From positions 496,001 to 560,000 of the forward strand of contig NZ_RCCK01000011.1 in NCBI RefSeq assembly GCF_003664035.1: DNA of 64,000 bases, written 5' to 3'. The notes beneath the pieces were generated by a model, which was given only the letters and a program-made list of their open reading frames with translations, made no database searches and was not told where the DNA came from. Every line of letters begins with the position of its first letter. Within the stretch, counting starts at the first letter, position 1. Below are positions 63,711 through 64,000 of the stretch, one piece after another. The stretch comes from Pedobacter alluvionis (GTDB lineage: Bacteria > Bacteroidota > Bacteroidia > Sphingobacteriales > Sphingobacteriaceae). The position numbers and the translations under genes are program-made.

Positions 63711-64000
63711 TTAGAATCTGAAGTGAGAGAACGCTTTGTTAGCCTCAGCCATTTTGTGCGTATCTTCTTTCTTCTTAACAGCAGCACCTTCACCTTTAGC
63801 AGCAGCTACGATTTCACCAGCTAATTTCTCTTTCATGGTTTTTTCACCACGACGACGAGCGTATAAAATTAACCATTTCATACCTAAAGCTGTTTTACGC
63901 TCTGGTCTAACCTCAGTTGGAACCTGGAAGTTAGCACCACCAACACGACGAGATTTAACCTCTACAGCTGGCATAATGTTAGTTAATGCGCGTTTGAATA
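63711..64000 (-). CDS. rpsG: 30S ribosomal protein S7 (partial, N-terminus outside the window)
   Basis: C-terminal 95 codons are present, reading [20 protein letters not shown] at the window edge and ending [33 protein letters not shown] and [19 protein letters not shown] are diagnostic. The frame continues past base 64000, so the start is not visible. First visible gene of the rpsG-fusA-rpsJ operon. Confidence 0.97.
   Translation of the reverse strand, partial: FKRALTNIMPAVEVKSRRVGGANFQVPTEVRPERKTALGMKWLILYARRRGEKTMKEKLAGEIVAAAKGEGAAVKKKEDTHKMAEANKAFSHFRF

Noticed and set aside
1..64000. CRISPR arrays, IS elements, prophage, tRNA and rRNA genes
   Set aside because: No regularly spaced direct repeats, transposase or integrase frames, tRNA T-loop signatures or rRNA sequence were noticed on either strand.

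Overview
The window looks like the chromosome of a Bacteroidota bacterium, most likely Sphingobacteriaceae and Pedobacter-like. This rests on AT-rich DNA, promoters of the TTTG / TAnnTTTG (-33/-7) type instead of -35/-10 boxes, almost no Shine-Dalgarno sequences, and the kinds of gene families present. No rRNA, tRNA, CRISPR array, IS element or prophage was seen. The genus is an inference; no alignment was possible.

Layout. 1-1922: tail of an unknown gene coupled to a LytS-type sensor kinase and LytTR regulator. 2155-10491: metabolic genes (glutamate-semialdehyde dehydrogenase, SulP transporter plus beta-carbonic anhydrase, acyl-CoA carboxylase beta subunit, MFS pump). 10506-14540: a small outer-membrane-like protein, GNAT, M42 peptidase, exonuclease III. 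14689-18632: a regulatory block with a divergent sigma factor and anti-sigma factor, a CheY-like receiver, an ECF sigma factor and a PAS kinase with a LuxR-type regulator. 19396-27105: CbpA/CbpM co-chaperones, a HerA/YjgR ATPase, a nucleotidyltransferase, DnaK and DUF1304. 27292-34423: a methyltransferase, a GMC oxidoreductase with its Tat lipoprotein partner, and a large secreted glycoside hydrolase.

34937-50047, minus strand: the S10-spc-alpha superoperon from rplC to rplQ (rplC, D, W, B, rpsS, rplV, rpsC, rplP, rpmC, rpsQ, rplN, X, E, rpsN, H, rplF, R, rpsE, rpmD, rplO, secY, map, infA, rpmJ, rpsM, K, D, rpoA, rplQ). rpsG-fusA-rpsJ lie at 61024-64000 in the same direction, but rpsJ ends in its own terminator and about 11 kb of unrelated genes (TauE/DUF1634, prephenate dehydrogenase, dGTPase, GH63 glucosidase, small hydrophilic proteins) separate it from rplC. 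rplC has its own strong promoter and a structured leader. The usual str-S10 junction is therefore split.

The most unusual content is non-coding. Several families of palindromic intergenic repeats occur in two or three copies each, some inside ribosomal operon gaps. There is a perfect intrinsic terminator between rpsD and rpoA, and there are two candidate small RNAs, one downstream of a perfect FNR/CRP-type box in a gap with no gene. I found no clear new defence, secretion or biosynthetic system.
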